NCBI GenBank assembly: GCA_020744425.1
Contig: JAGMUV010000006.1
Coordinates: 2,976,001 to 3,040,000 of the forward strand
Reading direction: 5' to 3'
Length of the DNA: 64,000 nt
Source of the DNA: Dactylonectria macrodidyma
Lineage: Eukaryota > Ascomycota > Sordariomycetes > Hypocreales > Nectriaceae
Notes under the pieces: generated by a model
Told to the model about the DNA's origin: nothing
What the model saw: only the letters and a program-made list of their open reading frames with translations
Database searches by the model: none
Translations under genes and position numbers: made by a program
In this document: piece after piece, positions 34,233 to 46,041 of the stretch
Layout of the letters: every line of letters begins with the position of its first letter
Numbering within the stretch: the stretch's first letter is position 1

Positions 34233-35837
34233 ATGAAGACCTCTACTATTTTGTCGGCCATAGGCTTGTCTGCTTCCTTAGTCGTCACGTCCGCGGAGCT
34301 CACAAGCCGAGCCGACACATTCACCAACCCTATTATTTACTCGGATTTCCCAGACAATGATGTTTTCCTCGGACCGGACGACAACTACTACTTTTCCGCC
34401 TCAAACTTCCATTACAGCCCCGGAGCACCGATCCTACGATCAAAAGATCTCATCAACTGGGACCTCATCGGTCACTCGATTCCTCGGCTCAACTTTGGTG
34501 ACGGCTATGACCTCCCACCCAACAGCAACCAGCGTGCTTACCGAGCAGGAACCTGGGCTTCGTCACTGAGATACCGCAAGAGTAACGGATTGTGGTACTG
34601 GATTGGCTGCGCAAACTTTTACTACACATGGGTCTTCACGGCACCATCGCCGCAAGGGCCGTGGACGAATAGAGGAAATCTCGGTGGTGGTGTGTGCTAC
34701 TACGACAATGGTATCTTGATCGACGACGACGACACCATGTACGTTGCTTACGGGTCCAATGATGTCCGGGTGGCACAGCTTTCCAGTGACGGTCTCAGCC
34801 AAGTCAAGTCTCAGACTGTCTTCAAGAACACGGACATCAGCGTCGATGGCCTCGAAGGCAATCGAATGTACAAGATCAACGGCTTGTATTACATCCTCGA
34901 CGACAACCCCAGCGGTGCCCAGACCTGGATTTGGAAGTCGAAAAGCCCTTGGGGTCCTTACGAGTCCAAAATCCTCCTCGACCGCGTTACGGGGCCTCTG
35001 GCGGGCGGCAACTCTCCTCATCAAGGCAGTCTTATCAAGGCGCCCGATGGAAAGTGGTACTTTATGTCGTTTACCTGGGCGTACCCAGCTGGCCGGCTCC
35101 CAGTGCTTGCGCCTATTCGCTGGGGCGACGATGGATTTCCCGTCTTTGTGAATGGCGATAACGGTGGATGGGGAGCTTCCTATCCCGTTCCAATCCCTGA
35201 CAGGACTGGGGCCACGAAGAATTGGACGAGAACGGACCTCTTTAAGGGAACTTCTCTCGATGTTTCGTGGGAATGGAATCACAATCCCGACGTCAACTCC
35301 TTCACGGTCAACAATGGCTTAACCCTACGCACTGCCAGCGTCACCACGGATATCTACTCGGCGCGAAACACCCTTTCTCATAGAACGCACGGTTCTCACC
35401 CAGTGGGCACCATCAAGCTTGATTTTTCCAACATGAAGGATGGAGATCGCGCTGGTTTATCGGCATTCCGCGACCAGAGCGCCTACATTGGCATCCACCG
35501 ATCCAACGGCACGTTTGTCCTCGCTGCAAAGCACGGCATGATCATCGACGAATGGTCTGCCGAGACCAAGAGCCTAGGTGAGGTCAAGGCCACTGCGGCT
35601 GTGCCCAAGGGCACGACAAAGGTGTGGTTGAAGGCGGACTTGGACACGAGCCCCACGGGGACTGGAAATGCAATCTTCTCGTATAGCTGGGATGGAGTCA
35701 AGTATCAGACTCTTGGACCGACATATAAGCTATACAATGGCTGGGCATTCTTTATTGCTTATCGTTTTGGCATCTTCAACTATGCTGAAACGGCTTTGGG
35801 GGGTTCGATCAAGGTGGAGTCGTTTACTGCTGCATAG
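34233..35837 (+). CDS. Secreted GH43 glycosidase (xylosidase/arabinofuranosidase type)
   Basis: Intronless, 534 residues. A signal peptide (about 1-21, ending VVTSA) precedes the five-bladed propeller. The likely base is D41 in SDFPDNDV, the pKa-modulating Asp D158 in YYDNGILIDDD, and the general acid E208 in VDGLEGNRMYK. A C-terminal concanavalin-like domain of the GH43 beta-xylosidase kind follows from about residue 330 (NPDVNSFTVNNGLTLRTAS). It would cleave arabinose or xylose side groups from plant polysaccharides outside the cell. The subfamily and exact linkage cannot be told from the sequence. It has no carbohydrate-active neighbour closer than 19 kb. Confidence 0.92.
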   Translation: MKTSTILSAIGLSASLVVTSAELTSRADTFTNPIIYSDFPDNDVFLGPDDNYYFSASNFHYSPGAPILRSKDLINWDLIGHSIPRLNFGDGYDLPPNSNQRAYRAGTWASSLRYRKSNGLWYWIGCANFYYTWVFTAPSPQGPWTNRGNLGGGVCYYDNGILIDDDDTMYVAYGSNDVRVAQLSSDGLSQVKSQTVFKNTDISVDGLEGNRMYKINGLYYILDDNPSGAQTWIWKSKSPWGPYESKILLDRVTGPLAGGNSPHQGSLIKAPDGKWYFMSFTWAYPAGRLPVLAPIRWGDDGFPVFVNGDNGGWGASYPVPIPDRTGATKNWTRTDLFKGTSLDVSWEWNHNPDVNSFTVNNGLTLRTASVTTDIYSARNTLSHRTHGSHPVGTIKLDFSNMKDGDRAGLSAFRDQSAYIGIHRSNGTFVLAAKHGMIIDEWSAETKSLGEVKATAAVPKGTTKVWLKADLDTSPTGTGNAIFSYSWDGVKYQTLGPTYKLYNGWAFFIAYRFGIFNYAETALGGSIKVESFTAA

Positions 35838-36328
35838 GTCTAGAACTTTTTTATGGCTGATAAGGCGGTATTTCCAAGAGAAGTTTCAGTCATAAAATGC
35901 ATCTAAGCCATTCAACTGTATTGATTGCGGCTCTTACGGTTATCCGCTACGAAGTACCCCATAGCCCATAGTGCATATTCCTAGTTCTTGAGATGATGGG
36001 CTAGCTCATACCAGCTCGTCTCCTCCACGCAGGCAATGCGGAGAGGAAGCCCGGAGCATTTGGGTCCGATCCCCTAGCGAAGCTATCCATTCATAAAATC
36101 TCCTGATGTAGACTGGTCTGTCTTTACGCGTTTACCAGGATCCATCCCCGTCCAAGCGGCCAAGGATGCCACCTAGTTCGCCGAAGTCGGCCAACCTTCT
36201 CGCCCCCCATCGGCCAACCAGTGGCCCGTTCGGCGAAATGATTGCAAACAACGCAACACTTTGTCGGTCAACTTGCAGGCTCACGAAGCAAGCCCACCCG
36301 AACGAGAGAACCCGCTTGGCTCCGGGTA
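35838..36328. other. Intergenic / promoter of Zn2Cys6 gene
   Basis: 491 bp. Its last third carries the CGGCCAA and TTCGCCGAAG elements annotated separately. No gene seen. Confidence 0.6.
36157..36238 (+). promoter_or_regulatory. CGGCCAA cluster with TTCGCCGAAG element
   Basis: CGGCCAA at 36157, 36188 and 36211, TTCGCCGAAGTCGGCCAA at 36177-36194, and a partial TTCGGCGAA near 36230, all within 175 bp upstream of the Zn2Cys6 ATG. The same vocabulary occurs at 29285-29387 between the hydantoinase-type and permease genes. Autoregulation by this factor is a reasonable guess. Confidence 0.5.
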
Positions 36329-38487
36329 ATGGACCCCCGTACCGACTCTGCGGCGCGGCCGGCTCATGGCTCCCGCAAGTACACCATCAGGAGCAACTTT
36401 GGCCAGGCCAGACAGCCGCGGAGCCGCAAGAACAGGCCTTGTGATGCTTGTCGCCGGCGCAAGACGGCTTGTGTGATTGCCGATAAACCCCCTTGTGAGA
36501 TGGTATCCTAGACCTGCGGCTTCTTGTCACTTACACGTATGAGCAGGTCTCTTTTGTACTACAAAAGGCCTGGTCTGTCGGTCTTCAGCCGCCGATGCCG
36601 CCGCCGTTCCGGACCCTCACAGCACGTCATCGCCGGCTTCGACCGGCTCCGCGACTCCCGAAACTGCCTCCGGCTCGGAGCATCACCAAGTCGCCACCTC
36701 AGTCCACGATGGCCTCATCCGCCAACCCACTTCTTCTTCCGGTGCGGCAGGCTCATCGCTCGCCTTGTACTCCCCCTCAACTCCCCTGCATGCGCTCGAG
36801 GACCTCGACGGCCACACATCGCACTCGATGGGGCTGGCCGGCGAGCAGGACACGTACTTTCTCGACTCGTTCCGGTCGGTGCTGCTGAGCGAGCAGGATG
36901 AGGTCGATGCCAATATCATTCAGGTTTATGATGGCAGTCTGCAGCCGCATCAGCATCCCGTGCATTTCCTACTACTGCTGAATGGCTTTCCGGACCATAC
37001 GAACCGCGCCATGCAGGAGGCGTCGGATGCCATCGAGGGCATAGTCTGGCCTCATGGTCCGGCTCTCGTGAGGTTGTTCTTTAAACATGTCCATCCGGCC
37101 TATCCAGTCGTCTCCAAGGTTCGCTTTCTACGCAAATACTCGACCGCCAAGCTTGATGTTCCAGCTTCGCTGCGAGGCGCCATATACGCTCTCGCCTGTC
37201 CCTTCTGGCATCGCGATCACTCACTCCCGAACCCTTGTCCCTTCAAGCAGCACGAGCTGCTCGCCCACAGTCACACCACCCTCCGGCGGGAACTCGAGGC
37301 GCCGAACCTGCTCAAACTCCAAGCGTGTCTGCTGCTATTGCACATTGTTCCTCCAGACATCGACAGCGTCGAGACGCCAAGCACCTGGATCCTAGCCTCC
37401 CAAGCTACTGCTTGCGCACAGATGATCGGCCTCCACCAAGACCCCGGTCCCTGGACCATCGCCACCTGGGAGAAGCGGTTGCGGAGGAAGCTGTGGTGGG
37501 CTTCGTACGCCGTCGACTGCTGGTCGTCTGTCTGTCATGGCAACCCGCCGCATATTGGCCCGTACACCTTTGATACGGAGCCTCCGACCTTGGACGATCT
37601 CCGCTTCGATGAAGACGTACCCGAAGACTTGCAGTATCTAGTAGATCCTGAAAATACGGCATTTAGCATATCCAACGGAGCGCGTTTTTTGGAAATGGTG
37701 AATATCGCGAGAAGCTTGAGGACGATCCTTGACTGCAGCTTGTTGGTTATGAAATTCTCTAGACGAAATGCGATCTTGTACTGACAAGTTTTAGCCAAGT
37801 AAAAAAGAACATGAGCAGCGTTGAATCCCGCGGCCAGCTCACCGCAATGCGTGAGAGGTTAAAGGACTGGCCGAGTCTCATCCCGCAATGCTTAGCTGTC
37901 GACAAAGACAACCGCCACAACGGTAGGCCCCGCGATAATGGAAATTCCAGATTGATATTGACTTTGGCAGGCCCTCTCCATCTATCGTTTCACGCCACCC
38001 AAGTCCTGCTGTTCCGCGGCTTGATGTATCCGGCGACGAGAGAGGCAAAGGCGACGCCTGGGTCGAACTTGCGGCTGTGGCTTACTGCAGCGCTGGCGCA
38101 GTTTAAGGTGTTTACGATGTTTATGAGCGGGATTACAGAAGAGGAACTAACCGGGTTTTGGGTCCGCCGTATGTCGATAATCATGCAACAACACTTGATC
38201 AGATGCTAACTCAAGTAGACGCTCGATCCCAGCTCATTCTCTGCGGCAACTTTCTCATCTACCTGTTTCTCCTGGCATCAGAACCACACGACATTGAAGC
38301 AGCGTATCAATTGCTAGAAAAGTTTCACCAGTCGTTGCAACGTCTCGGTGATACCAAGGACGACGCTGCAAGGGGGCTTCTGCGGCCCGCCATGTTGCGG
38401 ATCGATTCGTTTTTCATGCAAGCTACGGAGCTCATCAAGCAAGGGCGCAATGGAGTGGTAGCGTCTCCTGCCGTGAGTTCGTCATGA
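36329..38487 (+). CDS. Zn2Cys6 transcription factor
   Basis: Exons 36329-36494, 36547-37741, 37795-37922, 37971-38168 and 38219-38487 give 651 residues. The finger at 38-66 spans the first intron: CDACRRRKTAC, then KPPC joined by donor GTGAGA to LFCTTKGLVC. This splice restores C-x2-C-x6-C-x7-C-x2-C-x6-C, while the longer first exon ending in CEMVS does not. The middle domain (FFKHVHPAYPVVSK, WASYAVDCWSSVCHGNPP) is the common fungal-specific TF domain. I chose the ATG at 36329; an upstream in-frame ATG at 36242 would add 29 residues. It shares promoter elements with the hydantoinase/permease pair 7 kb away, so it may be their regulator (inference). Confidence 0.87.
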
Positions 38488-38595
38488 ATTTTTTCTGGAT
38501 ACAATCACCTCAATGTCAACCATATATATGATGAGGAGTTGCTGGATTAAACGCAATGTGTGATGAAAATTAGATATTTACTTTTGCTCCCCGGC

Positions 38596-40213
38596 CTAAT
38601 CCAGATCAATCGTCCACCCATTAGCATCATCGTATTCATCCTTAAACGTATCACCGTGAAGCACATCATATCTCATCATCTCGCCCTGGCCATCGGCAAC
38701 AGCACCGTCCGAGTTGATCAGGTTGGCGATCCGCTCGCCCATCTCTTGGCCCTCAAACCAGGCGCCCTGCAGGTAGCCGAAGAACTCGGCCGAGTTGGCC
38801 TCGCCGGCGAACCAGAGCCGGTCCACATTGGCGCGAAGGTTCTGGTGCTTTTCTAGAGTCATGCCGGGGGGCCAGTTACTGAAGGAGCCGAAAGTTGACC
38901 TGGATGTGGAGTTAGTGATGAGCTAGATTGGAGCTTGAACAGCGGACTTACTCGTCTTGGCTCCACCTAGGATACATGATGGACGTAGGCTCGGGGACGG
39001 TGATGTTGGGAAACATGGACTTCAGGACCTCCATAATCTCAGCCTGTGTCTCCGCCTCAGTCTGTTTCTCAACCTGGTACGCCTGCGTGCCCGTAACCGT
39101 CCCAAACAGGATATTCGACTCGGGCACGAACCCCTTTGCGCTCAGAGACTGAAACATGGGGTAGTATCCGCGCTCGACCGGGTCCGCGTACAGCATGTAC
39201 TGGTTATCCCGCGGCCACCACGTGTCGTTGAACTGCATGAAGATCTTAGTGTAGGTGCCCATCTGAAACTGCTCGATGGCTTCGCGCTTCCAGCGGGGCA
39301 GCTTGGGTGTGAACTTGACGACGTCGTTTTGCAAGACGCCTACAGAGAAAGTGGCGAGGGCGTACTCGGCTTCGATGCAGTCCCCATCCTCCAGGGTGAC
39401 CGTGACGCCTGAAGCGCCGTACTTGATGGCCGTGACTTTCGAGTTGAGCAGCAGTCGCGGGTCCTTTTTCTTGAGAAACTCGTTGGCCTCGCCGATTATG
39501 AGGGCGTTGAAGCCGCGCTGGTCGATGCAGAGCCGCGTCGTGTCACTAAAGTGCTCAAAGACGGCCTTATTGACGTACATGTCATACAGAAAACCCGACT
39601 GCTCCGGCAAGACGGCCATCTCAAAGTCCCATCCCCACCACTCGGCCGCCTGCGCGTGCATGTTCTTCTTGGGTTTCCAGCCTGCGAGACTGAGGCCAGC
39701 TCGAACGGAGGTATCTTGCAGGTTGTCGTCTTTGATCTTTTCTGCGTCGGCCATGGCCACCTCCCACTTGTCGTCGAAGTCGGCAATGATGCTCGAAAAG
39801 TTGTACTCGCCCGTCTCGTCATACGTAACCAGCGAGTCGCCGTCTGAATAAACGCTCTTGATCTTGTGCTTCTGGGCAAGCCGCCAGATGGGATTCACGT
39901 TGCCGCTCTCGGACTCGAGGCCCTCGACCCAGTTGGCGCCGAGCTCGACCGTGTACGGCTTGCCCTCGGGCGACTTTCCAAACTTGGTGTTGCGCATGCG
40001 CCCACCAATGTAGTCATTGCGGTCAACAATGAGGAAGTCGCTGATGGAAGCATTGGAGAGGGCTTGGGCAGCTGTGATGCCCGCCACGCCGGCGCCGAGG
40101 ATCGCGACTCGCGTCTTGCGGCATGTCTGGTCTTCCTTGCGAATCACGGCCGCCTGGGCGCCGCCGAGCAGGAGGCTCGATGCGGCGAGGGCGGATACGG
40201 AGGGGAAGATCAT
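38596..40213 (-). CDS. Secreted FAD-dependent (poly)amine oxidase
   Basis: Exons 38952-40213 and 38596-38899 give 521 residues. A signal peptide (about 1-21) is followed by the FAD site ILGAGVAGITAA, then GGRMRN, ELGANWVEG, and near the C-terminus WFAGEANSAEFFGYLQGAW, the flavin-pyrophosphate/GG-like tail of the monoamine/polyamine oxidase fold. Fungal secreted members oxidise polyamines or other amines to aldehydes with hydrogen peroxide. There is no Cys placed for covalent flavin attachment, consistent with the polyamine oxidase branch. It is tail-to-tail with the Zn2Cys6 gene. The substrate is not decided by the sequence. Confidence 0.9.
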
Positions 40214-42661
40214 GGTGTAAGTGGAAGGGAGAACTGGGGAGACAAGGAGGCATTCAGGTCAAGCGGATGACTGGTCAAGGGGTCGACCTTATGTATGCCA
40301 ATGGTCTTGTCTTACACTGCCGGGATGAGCAAGAGCTTCGATGCTCGAATAGGCAAAGCAGTTGAATCTCAGCTCAAGGCTAGCTGACGACCCAGGTTTC
40401 TCGTGTGTCCGCCTGAGCCATGCGATCGTGCCCACTTGATGCTCTAGCTCGTATAGCTTGTTGTGTATTGTACACCCATAAGGCCTTTAGCTTCAGTTCC
40501 ACCGCATCTCGAATCGACCTCTGCAACTCCAACCCAGCTGGAATTCCGCATCCGGCAACGCCTCATCCACTATTGTCTCTGCCCTTGTCCAATATTTACC
40601 TTTTCTTGTGAGATCTTATGACCCCACCGCGGGCCAACATCCGCTAGTTTGGTGCAGCTAGTCATCCCGTTGTCGGCCTAGACCAGCACAGACCCTGCGC
40701 CAAAAGACTCAGTCCCTGCGATACGTCAACTTCCAGCCCCTCGATTCATTGAGGTGGCTCTTCTTTTATGTGTTGTCCAGCAGCTAAGCTAACCTTGCAG
40801 ATAAACTAGCAGCCGCTCCGCAGATCTGTTGTAACTCCAATTGACCCGCCAGATCGAGCTTTCAACTACTCAAAGCGCTGGAATTGTCCTTGGCCGTGAA
40901 TCCTTCTGCCTGTCTCATTTTAATGTTTCAAAGGTGACATCTGCCCTCCAAAACAACAGGACGCACGATGCTAGATGCCGTGGCGCAAGCCACTTTGCAA
41001 GGAGCTCGCTGGACTGTCCCGCCCTAATGCCGGCTGACTCCTTACATGCAGACTAACACAGCGCCTCAAAACGCCCATAACCAAAGCAATCCCGAAGCCA
41101 AAAGAACGCCGGCGGCCGATAGCCCGAAGCCATCGCATGTGGATGATCGGAGTTGGGTTGTTCAAAGCAAACCTAATGTCTCACTTGTACCATCTTGGTG
41201 CAAGCCCAACCACCCGATTGCCCAGCCACCCCGATATCGAGCAGCCAGGCGGGCTGGCGGCTGTTAAACAATTCAATTGAACTCTCAAGCCATTCCATCA
41301 ACCGTTGATGAGTACTAATAAGCCTATGTACTGCGAGGGGTAACGCTGGGTAGTGAGTAGTACTGTCCAAATGAGCACTTCCACTTGGCGGCCAATGCGC
41401 AAGACAATCCACGTCTGGTCTCATTCAAAATGACTTAACTGCTGAAATGATGTGAACAAGCCGAGTAGGGAGGAATATAAGACATAACAATTTGATAAGA
41501 TGACATCATCAATACGCTTTTTGGTCAAGCGGGTATTTGATCGCCTAGATATTAGCTGCAAAAGCGGCATCAGAAAAGTAAGACGCGGGCTTGTGAGGCT
41601 GATCAGCCACAACATCCCAATGAGTCCAATCAATAGGCCTTCATCTGTCTTTCTTATAGATAGGCGTACACTATAATACTAGATAGTCAAAGTAAGAGAA
41701 ATGACTTACAATCGGGCAAGCAGATGTGAAAATCTCTTTGTCGCCGACTTTGTCAAGGTGCGGGACTCCTCAGTCGTTTGCGGAAACAAAGCTCGACCTA
41801 TTATGGACCTCAGTTCTACAAGCCAAGGGGGACTGCCCGAGACAAATAAAGGGGTTACATCAACCCCTAGTGGAGGAATCCCCTGAGATGATCCAATCTC
41901 TGTCGCATATCTAGGATATCCTGTCAGCAATATCCTTTTGCGAGGGGCCGCTAAGAGCCACACTTTGCATCACACCACTCACAGGGCAAGAGCCATGTCA
42001 CTAACACTTCTGAGTACAGAAATTTACTATAAACCAGGGCGATATCTCAAACCTAAAATAACCACAAGGTTCGATCACACTTGACTAACGTCTCCCTTTG
42101 TCCAGCAACCTGCCATGCGGCCTTGACCAATGAGAATCTGACCCCACATCATCAACTCACTACCCAACTCAATGCGAGCCGTAGTTTCCGTTGCGATTTA
42201 GATGCGCCGAACTCAGCGAGCAAACCTTAAATCAACATGACGCCGGAGCTACTACCCAGCTAAATAAGCAGGCCAGTGTGATGAACCGGGGCGGCACGGA
42301 ATACAGAAGAACGCCACGACTCACCACGCAGCAAAGGGCGGGCTGCAAGGAGGCCGGGCCGATTTGATCAGATGGAAAGCTTTTAGATAAGATAGCCAAG
42401 GGCAGGCGGGCAAGACTATGTTTCAAAATCTGAAAAACGACAGACTACTAGAGACAAGAAACCAGAGGGAGCATGATTTATAGGGGAGGAACTTCATGCT
42501 CAATCACCCTCCTTATATGATCCCTTGCTAATACCTCCTTTGTGTGCCACATGCCTTTTGAGGTATCTCAGAAGATTCTAATCTCTCTTGCTAGCATTAA
42601 GAAGTTACAAGGCGGTTGTTTACTGCAATAGCAATGCCATGCAACCTGCAGCTCCTAGATG
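40214..42661. other. Long gene-free stretch
   Basis: 2.4 kb without a convincing gene on either strand. A 7-bp-stem hairpin (AGGGGTT-ACATC-AACCCCT) lies at 41850-41868, and the part from 41260 to 42600 is stop-dense. It may hold old repeat remnants, but I recognise no element. Confidence 0.5.
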
Positions 42662-44708
42662 CTATATCCTCTGCCGAAGACGCACCTGGTCACCAAACAG
42701 CACCGACCCCACCAACATATTCTTCTGACCTGCATTTTCCAGGATTTCACTTATCTCTTTGTCAGTCGCCGTACTCGCCGCCGCCAGCCAGCCATCTGTC
42801 GCCGGGCCCGAGACGCGTGCAATCGCCGCCCAAGAGCCGCCCAGGAGGCCATCTTCCACGCGGCGCAAAAACCACATTGTCGCGAACACCATGAGCACCA
42901 GATGCAGTGCCACCGTTGCCGGGACGGCTGCGAAGAACCTCGATGATGTTGGCCGCGTTACTACCAGCTCTGTTTCTAAATCTACCGGCGCTGGCACGTC
43001 GAACTGAAAGTAGTGGCCGTAATAAGACATGCTAAAGAGGCTTGTAACAAGCGCCTAGATTGCCCACGCCGCGCTTCCCGTGTCCTGTATTATGCCCTGG
43101 AACACGGCGGCGTGAAGTCGTGACATTGTTGTGCCACAAAACTAGCACGACCCTAGACCATCGCTACTGTTATTGGCAGGGCCGAATAAATTGATGCTGA
43201 GCCCACCGCCGCCTGGCAAGTCACTGAAGGCCGTGGACCTGATCTGGTTGATATCTGCGGGTGGCAGCGGGCTGCTCTCGCCCAACGTATCGTTGATGTC
43301 ATCACACTCAAGCCACGAATCCCTCTTTGCCAGCTTAAAGATGCCACGCTCGACACGTGGCAGGATAGGGTTAGTCCCTCCCAACTGCGCCCGGATTGCC
43401 CTGGTGTCGTACATGCTCGACGAGGCTATCCAACTTGCCGCTGCCTCGGCCGCGCCGTGTGGTCGCGTGGCCGTAATGTTGGTATCCTGGACCTCCAGGG
43501 CGAATGTGCAGAGGGTCATGCCGTAGGACAGGCCGCTGACGTCGGTTTGTGATCCATTCACTCGTATCATTGACCACTTCATGGATTTGAAGCTCACCTC
43601 CTGCGTTATTGACTTGCCCCCAGTCGGCGAATGTACCAGTGATGTTGATGACAAGATACATGGGACCCGGAAAGGGTTGGGAGTAGGGCTCCGGGGGATA
43701 GGCAACATCTCTGAGACTAATCCTGTATCGCGGTCACCAAATTCATCGGCGAATGGGACATTGCAGATGCTAATCGTCCATTCGCTGGCGGCGACGTCCA
43801 AGGTAGCTCCAAGAACGCTCGGGAAGGAGAAGGAGCAGTTGAAAGGAGAGGGTTTAACACGTCCGTTCATCCCGGTCGAGGTATTCAGTCGCGGCACCGT
43901 CTCTTCCCTCCAGACCGATCCCGCGATCCAAGACTCGAACACAAAAGCCTGGATATTGATGTCCGAGAAGGCCGGCCGCATGCACGCGACTCTTGTGTCC
44001 AGCAGAGCTGCCGTGCCACTGTAGCCTACGGTGACCTCGCGGCCAGATTGCGGATCGCTTGGTAGAAAAGCGCGCATCGAAAGTCCCGTGTCCGTCACAC
44101 CGTCTCGCGGGAGTACTGGCTCAGTATACTCGGCAAAGGCTGGCTGGATAACTGCGCGGTCGCGTGGCCAGGTAGCCTGTTGATTCAACAAGCGTGTTTG
44201 CATCCGCTTGCATCGTCGCATTGATTCCATACGATAAACTGAGATGTCGACGGTCAGTAATAATCCCACTGCCGACGTCGGATAGCAGCGCTGTTGATGT
44301 AAACTGCAACAGAGTTGTTGTCAATGTCATCAGCAGCACAATAAGCCAGAAGAAACAGCTCCGTCGACCCAACGCGCGAGGCAGGCGCCGAAGGAGGCCA
44401 TGCGGTCCTGTATTCGAGGATACAGTCAGGGATACAGCCGTGGCTTTCGACAGAGGCGTTTCCGACGTCTGGAGGAGTAATGCGGCGACCATAGATGTCG
44501 TCACAGTTGCTTGTGCGGCTACTGTCCAGCGCAGCAGAAGGGATGTGATGGTGATAGACCGCGTCAACCAACCTGTGACTATGATGCGGCGCCAGGCACC
44601 ATTATCCTCGTTGCCGAGCCATAAGAAGCAGAGGAAGGCGACACAAAGAAATATGAGGAGAATGCCGCCTACCATAGCGATGACGGCATTCGAGTCAAAA
44701 CAGCGCAT
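42662..44708 (-). pseudogene. Decayed gene for a fungal membrane protein with large outer domain
   Basis: An N-terminal part with several membrane helices (44121-44708) continues, after a 4-bp tandem duplication (GGCTGGCT on the plus strand, 44138-44145), in another frame as FAEYTEPVLPRDGVTDTG. About 43550-43665 a better-looking frame (MYLVINITGTFADW) lies between two compensating shifts. TAG stops at 43142-43144 and 43055-43057 interrupt a frame that then runs on through SLFSMSYYGHYF and a last helix to 42662. The second stop is consistent with a CAG-to-TAG change. I recognise the architecture (helices, extracellular domain, final helix) from uncharacterised fungal proteins but know no function. 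At least three lesions make a working product unlikely. Confidence 0.7.
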
Positions 44709-44835
44709 ACGGCGCTTGCCACTCGTATTTATTCACCCTTCTCGAAAGAACAGGAGAGATCACAGGTAGTCAAGAAGACCATTCGCTTGAGTACACAACT
44801 AGTGTTCTTTTACGTAGACAGCGCTATAAATCCCA

Positions 44836-45662
44836 CTATGTGTCTCCGTAGTACTCATCCATTCGCTTCTTTTCCGATCCAGAAACTTCGCCAGCCTTCA
44901 CCTTATCTCGCCTCGCGAGAGCTCTGTAGCACAAGTCCCTCAATTCCGGCACGACTATCTTTTCAACTGCTCGCATAAACTCCTCAAGAGTCTTGTCTTG
45001 GGTCTCTTCATAGTCCACGGCTTGAAGTACCATATCAACCTTGTCCAAATCATTCGCCACTTTGCTTTCCTTGGTCTTCTTTTCCTCAAATTCCAGCCAG
45101 AGATCGAGTATATATTTGCCCACTTCCGCACTTAGCATCGACGCAAACAGCGTCATAGTCTCGAGTTCTCTTCGTGCCTTCTCCTCTCTCTTGATCGGGT
45201 CGTGTGGCGTTATGTCACCCACTGCCACCTCCGCTAGATCATGAACGATAGCCATCTGTGACACGCGTCCGTTGTCAACGCCTGGGACCTTCGCACAAAG
45301 AGCAAGGAGCGACATTCGCCAAGAATGATCAGAAACCGATTCTGGACTTAATTCTCGGTTAGGTAGCCGAGCAAGGCAACGAACGAGATACTGAATCAAA
45401 ACTCTTACTGGCGTATACCATATCGTTTCCATCCAGCTCGTTCAACCTCTTTCAATCGTCCCGCGATACGAAAGAAAAGTAGTTCCTTATCTGCTGTATT
45501 TTCGAAATCTCGGAAGCCGATATTCTCTAATGCCTTGCTCGCGGACCAACGGAGAATTGCATTTTCGGTGATGGGGATATGTTCTGAAATATCATTAGCT
45601 ATCTAGGTATGGATTCCAGATGAGAAAGGCTTACGAGGCGAGTCCAGCTCATGGGTCGCCAT
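44836..45662 (-). CDS. HD-domain nucleotidase, HDDC2/YfbR-like
   Basis: Exons 45635-45662, 45409-45583 and 44836-45346 give 237 residues. The metal-binding HD pattern is visible as VSDHSWRM, then IVHDLAEVAVGDITP, and a later Asp in NDLDKVDM, all as in the HDDC2/YfbR 5'-deoxynucleotidase family, which removes phosphate from dNMPs. The first two exons supply the N-terminal helices (RIAGRLKEVERAGWKRYG). The apparent longer third exon starting METIWYTP is intron read-through. It is a cytosolic housekeeping enzyme, with no link to its neighbours. Confidence 0.88.
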
Positions 45663-46041
45663 CTTGGAAGTTCTTGCTTGTCCTTCGACACTCGACTCTG
45701 CTAGAAGCACTGTCGAGAAGAGAACGAAAGAAAGATTCTTAAATGTCGCAATCAGGCATCAACATGTCATTGGGATCTATCTGTAAGAACTTTATTCCGG
45801 TCAGGCTGAATTACCCCGCGTGCCGCTTCCCTCTGTACTTCACCCTCCTCAATCATCATCCTTCTTTGTTGAAATAAGTCAAGAACAAAACTTTCTTGCA
45901 ACTAGCCAGACCTGCTCCAATGTAGTCACTCTTATCAGCAAACGCTGGTGGATTCATCGAGGATAGGCGTCGCCTCCGCGACACTATGTACGATTACGGC
46001 CGAGTCCTTCAATATTCGAAGAACGATGGCACATCGGGAAA
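45663..46041. other. Intergenic
   Basis: About 380 bp with no firm gene. The upstream part of the next open frame might extend into it through an unrecognised exon. Confidence 0.4.

Noticed and set aside
34563..35282. 239-residue open frame on the minus strand
   Set aside because: Antisense to the GH43 gene, with no recognisable domain.
36495..36511. First exon of the 36329 regulator running on to CEMVS
   Set aside because: It would stop after the fourth cysteine; the GTGAGA donor at 36495 restores the full six-Cys finger.
39276..39851. 191-residue open frame on the plus strand
   Set aside because: Antisense to the amine oxidase gene; no motif.
41850..41868. Perfect 7-bp stem hairpin as a terminator or mobile-element end
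   Set aside because: Bacterial-type terminators do not apply here, and no flanking duplication or second copy was seen.
45347..45432. Start METIWYTP for the HD-domain protein
   Set aside because: This segment is an intron (45347-45408) plus out-of-frame exon. Splicing to the upstream exons gives the normal family N-terminus.
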